Shown piece after piece: positions 59,091 through 64,000 of a DNA stretch of 64,000 nt. A program made the translations under genes and the position numbers. The DNA is from Allium sativum (taxonomy: Eukaryota; Streptophyta; Magnoliopsida; Asparagales; Amaryllidaceae). The stretch lies in NCBI GenBank assembly GCA_030737875.1, contig CM060922.1:758333603-758397602 (forward strand). The letters are read 5' to 3'. Numbering within the stretch: the stretch's first letter is position 1; every line of letters begins with the position of its first letter. The notes beneath the pieces are model-generated. The model ran no database searches, was not told where the DNA came from, and was given only the letters and a program-made list of their open reading frames with translations.

Positions 59091-62000
59091 ATTCAACGAA
59101 ATTAGTTTTGTTAGGATCGTATCGTCAAAACATAGCCAGATTTATTTTTCTGGAATTTTTGGAGTCAGTATGTGGCCGTACAAAATAGATTGTGAATTGA
59201 TCAGACATTTAAGCCAAAAACCTAGCTTTTTGAGCAAACGGACTCAGAATTTGACAAAACCTATTTTATTGGGACTGTATCGTCATAACATAATAGCATG
59301 TCAATTTTCATCACCAACGGAGTTCGTGTGTGGCCAGGGCATCGATAACTGTCGATTGGAGATAGCGTGAACTAATAAAATATTAAAATAATACACCCTA
59401 CTGCTATATGACACCCACACCACTTCATAAACACTCATTTATTCCTTCTCCCCCAAATTTGCAGTAGCCCCTCTTGTAAATCTACAGAAAAGCCCCCAAA
59501 TACAAAAACGTTTGTATCTCTCAATCCAACAACAATTATCACAAATGGTTTCTGGGTTTTGAAGATCATCATGGCCTCTACCTACCACAAAAAGTTGGAG
59601 ACCTATCATTGCACGGATTGGGAGAAATCGGTGGTCAACGCCTAAAAATCAGTTTTGGTTTTGGTTAAATTGCGGCCAAACCGTTGCGAGTTAGATGATG
59701 GCCTTGTTGAGGAAGTTGTAGAGGGAAGATAGACGAACAGGTTTGCATCATGTTGTATAGTCTGAAAGTGTTTGTGGTGACCGGAAAAAGGAGTTAAACG
59801 TCGACGTCGAACTGATCAAAGCTGCGAATGGATTTTGGATAGTAGTGGCCACAGCAGGCCATGTCAGGTGGAGGTGTTCGAAGGGAAGTGGTGGCTGGTG
59901 ACGTGGCACGTTGATCTGGGCAGGTGCGCGAAGCTGGCGATGCTTGTGGCAGCCAGATTTGTCAACGACAATGATTTGGGGGTAATGGAAAATCAGAGGC
60001 GACGGTGGCGAATCAGGGGCAGCGGTTCAGGGTGGAGGTGCGTTGAGGAAGGGGAAGTCAACTGGTGGTGGTTGGACGGCGTCAGGAGGGCCCAGGCGGC
60101 GGTAATCAGGTGGTGGTGAGGGTGAACCATGGTGAGGGACCCAATTGCAAATTTTAATTTTTGTAATTAAATTTTATACGTCAATAACTTTTTGTCACGA
60201 TCTCCAAATTGCGTGAAATTGGGTCATTGCGATCGTGAAACGAGAGCTTCACAACAAAACTTACCGCGTCCAAAACGGAGCATGTTGGAATTTCAGACAA
60301 ATTCAAACCCGAACCAAACCAGAAATTCAGATAAAACTGTCGATTGGAAACCAATGTGAGAACTTCTAACTAAAATTATTTCTGTACAGTTATTTATTTT
60401 ATAACTGCATATATGAACTGCTCTCCGTCGTCCGCAAACCATGGATGACTTGTTTGTTTAATTGTGTTGTGAAAATTGTTTGTGATGTGAAATGGACTGT
60501 ATAAAATATTCATGTGTTGAATAAAATATTTGAACAATAAAAATCACATTTTTATTTTGTATATGAACTGTACAAAATATTCATGTGTTGAATAAAATAT
60601 TTGAACAATACAAATCACATTTTTATTGTATATATGATGTATAACATATTCATGTGTTGAAATAAATATTCATAAACAAATCAGACGGTTTGTTTATGTA
60701 CACTCATTTATCTGATATGGATTGGGACGATAAATTTTACACATCGCCCAATTGCACAAATAATAACTAGTATTTGTTGTTTGAAAACCCCACACGGGTA
60801 TTGGGATGATACTTGACATATACTGAACCCAATAATTAGTGGTATGTCAATCAATGGGATGACAGGCTATGATGAGCATTAATTATTTATTTTTAAAGCT
60901 TATACAGTTGTAAATTGCACTTTGGATGATGATTGATTGTATATCATTATTGTTATCTACATATGTTGTATGAAATCTATATAAATAACATTATATGGTA
61001 ATTGACTGTGTCTAATTCCAGTTCAGAAAGAACAAATATTTCAAAATAACGAATATTTTAAAATAATGAATATTTTAAAATAATGAATAATTTTAAATAA
61101 TATTCAGTAAAATATCAAAATCTGATTTTAATGTCCGATTTAGAATGGACACGAAAATATATGAAGCCGTGTTGATCGAATTAACGCCATTTTGACATGA
61201 ACGATATTTATATCGATTTTATTCATTTTTATAATGAATATCGAAAAGGAGTTGATTTCAAAATCTAATGTTTTGAAAATATTATCATTTATATATTAAT
61301 GATATGGAATATTCAATTTTGGATTTGAAATTGAATATGAAGTTGAAATCGTTTTGAAAACGAATTTAAAACGATTTATAAAATACGTTTTAAGTGAAAA
61401 TCGATAAAATATATATATTATATATATTTAATTGCCTGAATAGAACGCGTCACGTCGCGGCAATTCGCGAATTTCGACCATTGACTTCGAATGGACATTA
61501 CGGGAGATCCGACCGTCGGATTCTCCTAAAACAGGAACCGTTGGGTTCATATCAAAAAGAGCTTTCTAATTAATATAATAAAGTAGAAATCTAATGGCTG
61601 GATTTGGAATTATGTCCAAATCAAATTTGGAAAAGGTCGTTGTAAGTGCAGTTCGATGGCCGTTTATGAAAATCGACTGTATGGGCCTTGATAAAATTAT
61701 TGAAAATATCAATAATTTGTGTAAAATCATTATAAATGATTTGGAAAGAATTGGGATGAAAAATTCAATGTTTGAAAAGGTAAAAATATGTTTTTATCAA
61801 AATGAACTAGTTATTAACTAGATTTGAAATGCAATAATTTTTAAATAAAATCAATTGGATTTGAAATGGTTTTAAAAATAACCAGGATTTCCAATATATA
61901 AATTGGAATGGATTTGAATCGAAATTGTCTTTGGAATATTTCGATGTTGGATTCCGTGATTATACAGATATTGTTATGGAAATTTGAAAGATATATTTAT

Positions 62001-63584
62001 ACCATTATTTCCAATACAATATTTGTTGGTTGTATTGATATTGAATATAAGCCGATATATTTTCTATTCAGAGCCTTGTATTTAATATCAAATGGGATTT
62101 TGGGGTTGTCATGAATGGTGTCTTTAGTAATACTGTTCTTGAACCCCATGTGAAGAGAATAAATCTTTTAATTAAGATTGTTAGAGTTTCCAATTATATT
62201 TAATAATTGGAATAAAATGGAACATGGATTGGTTTTATCGTGAACTGTGTTTTAACGACATTCGTTCTTTAACCCGGTTTACAGTGAAATGTGATTTGGA
62301 ATTTATAAATCTTTTGTTAAGATTTTAAAGCAGATTTTCCAAAGTAAAGTTTTCCAGTTTAATAAAATAAGTTGGAACGGAATGGAATTCGATTCGATAA
62401 TAATCGAAGTGAACTTCTATGGAGGAAGACTGTTACTATATATGGAATTTGAGGGGCTTTGTTGTTATTCCATTTATATTATCGGTTGGATATGGAAGTT
62501 CATATCGATATATATATTGATCTGTATTCCGTGAAAATTCCATTGTTAATGGAATAAGACTTTGTGTTTATCGTGAGCTATGTTTTAAATGACATTAGTT
62601 CTTTAACCCAGTTAAAGATAAGATTAATTTCTTAACTTTGAAGAAAATCATTAGCTAATGATTTTTGGAAATTAAAACTGAATTAGAATTTTAATGAATC
62701 TTTAAATAGATTGAATTGTGAATCTTATAACTAAAATTATCAAATTCAAGAAATGATCGAGAATGGAGTATCACCAGTTTTTCTCCAAGCGATAGTAAAA
62801 TCTTTAATTAGATATGAACGTGAAATGGTAATTCATTTTACTGATAACACCGTGGTGTTTGATATGAAGTATTACTAGTTTTACTTCATGGGATTAATAG
62901 GCTGGGATTGGGAAATTAAACAAACGATTACTTCGATAAGTTCCCTAATCCCGACTAGTTTGGAAAACCTTAAAATGGTTTGAAATGATATCCAAAGGAA
63001 GATTAAAGAATAAATTTAAAGAATTTATCTTTGATAAAATTAATGGGAACCTTTCCCGAAGTATAAGAATATTTGAATAAAGGAATATTTTGGGCTGGAA
63101 AGAGGCGTATGTTGTGTTTTTTTAGCATTTGTTTGTTATATATGCGAGTTATTCAGAAAGACCAGGTTTATCCCATTCTGAATAACTGATTCGACGATAT
63201 GTCAAGGATGAAGACGGTGGTTGAAGATCGGAGGTCTTCACATCGTTTGGATGATTACTGATGTCTTGATTGGGCTGTAAACCCAAGATAAGGTAATAAG
63301 TGGTGATCGTCCAGACGTACTTGGAGATCGACCAGATATGTGAGGACCTCTCTCCTGTATTGGACACATAGGACGAGAAATAAGGTGCCTCCAGTTTCGC
63401 TCAGACCCAGAACGAACTTCTAAATGGACTATGTGTCTGACATTGGATTTAATTCTGTGTGATTGATATACATCGGTTGCATAGCATGAATTGCCTGTGT
63501 GGCATGCTGAGATGCAAATGATCAAGGCTTCTGTTGAAAAGCAGAGTCTTGTGGTTTATGATCAAAGCACGGCTTTAATGTAGC
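59091..63584 (+). mobile_element. Element O 3' LTR, second part
   Basis: Resumes at ATTCAACGAAATTAG and runs to a new insertion at 63585. It has the same modules as 24365-28206, with the leader ending ACCATG|GTGAGG (ATG at 60129, donor GT at 60132). The 5' LTR reads TTG at that codon. The hairpins are degraded here: two of the three 46-nt copies have lost a G in the opening GGGTT. The short ORFs at 59835-60119 and 61594-61821 are not supported as genes. Confidence 0.85.
60490..60665 (+). repeat. Tandem repeat of about 70 bases, element O 3' LTR
   Basis: Partner of the array at 25781-25960, with the same ATAAAATATTCATGTGTTG core. Confidence 0.8.
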
Positions 63585-64000
63585 TGTAACAACCCGAATT
63601 TTTACAACACGTTAAATCAAGAATCAAGGCAGAATTTAATTTTAAATTCTGAATCAAGTAAAACGGGCTATGCCATTGCGTTCGTCTCGGAAAAATACGC
63701 GAAATAAAGTCCGAAATTTTGTAAATCGGAGTCCGTATGACCCGGTTATGGCCCAAAGAAGATTTCTGGAAATTTGAATTTCGGAAACAGTTTTGGAAAT
63801 CAGATCTGGGGCTAGGCGGGAAGTTTCCCCGCCTAGGCCATGTCGACAGGGCTGTCGACAGGCCTGTCGACTTGGGCCCAGACCAAGTCGACAGCCCTGT
63901 CGACTTGCCTGTCGACAGGGGGTGGCCGGGGCAAGCTGCCTGGTGCACCTGCTTGTCTCACCTGGTCTTGTTCTTGGGCTAGTTCTGGAAGCTTCCGAGA
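63585..64000 (+). mobile_element. LTR of a further family, cut by the window end
   Basis: TGTAACAACCCGAATTTT opens an LTR that replaces the expected continuation of element O (compare 50231 onward). The five bases before it, GTAGC, would be the TSD. It contains a dense GTCGAC palindrome cluster at 63811-63930. Confidence 0.7.
63811..63930 (+). repeat. GTCGAC palindrome cluster
   Basis: CTAGGCGGG and CCCGCCTAG form a nine-base stem at about 63812-63837. After it, six GTCGAC sites occur in about 80 bases. GTCGACAGGGCTGTCGAC (63842-63859) is the exact reverse complement of 63888-63905, an 18-base stem. An alternative 12-base stem, CTGTCGACTTGG with CCAAGTCGACAG, spans 63864-63894. Confidence 0.85.

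Overview
This window reads as nuclear DNA of a flowering plant. It is AT-rich, it has no intact protein-coding gene that I can recognise, and it is packed with nested LTR retrotransposons. The signs of LTR elements are direct: LTRs opening TGTAACAACCCG, primer-binding sites matching initiator-Met tRNA (TGGTATCAGAGC), purine tracts (AAGTGGGGGAGA) and 5-bp target-site duplications (TSDs). The species cannot be told from the sequence.

Layout. 1-5922: element A, a 5' LTR cut by the window edge, an 846-bp internal region, and a 3' LTR cut off at 5922. 5923-10500: low-copy sequence with an unidentified ORF piece, a possible minus-strand first exon with two IDLN motifs (7622-7949) and an exon-like piece ending in a splice donor. 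10500-11412 plus 21333-23651: a decayed LTR split by element C (11413-21327; 3.5-kb LTRs, 2.9-kb internal region). 23652-23773: the start of another LTR. From 23774: element O, with 6.2-kb LTRs and a 1,014-bp internal region. Its 5' LTR is split by a minus-strand Ty1/copia-type element S (28207-49596). S is itself split by element B (29049-43092; 6.5-kb LTRs around a 1,033-bp internal region, perfect TSD). The 3' LTR of O is split by a 6.1-kb solo LTR (52965-59085) and then by an LTR of another family (63585 to the window end).

A, B, O and the solo LTR belong to one family. It has very long LTRs, a tiny non-coding internal region and no gag or pol, so it must be moved by proteins from elsewhere. 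Members share LTR ends but carry different central leader modules. Several of these modules end in ATG directly on or beside a GT(A/G)AG splice donor.

The most unusual signal is structural. The LTRs and leaders of this family, and the LTR and internal region of element C, contain serial short perfect or wobble-paired stem-loops. In several of them paired bases change together between copies: the leader loops beside the PBS, a 46-nt hairpin repeated one to three times per LTR, a 22-nt hairpin repeated twice per LTR, and an array in the C internal region. I propose these are hairpin-chain non-autonomous retrotransposons whose retained function is RNA structure rather than protein. The pairings were found by eye, without a folding or covariation program.
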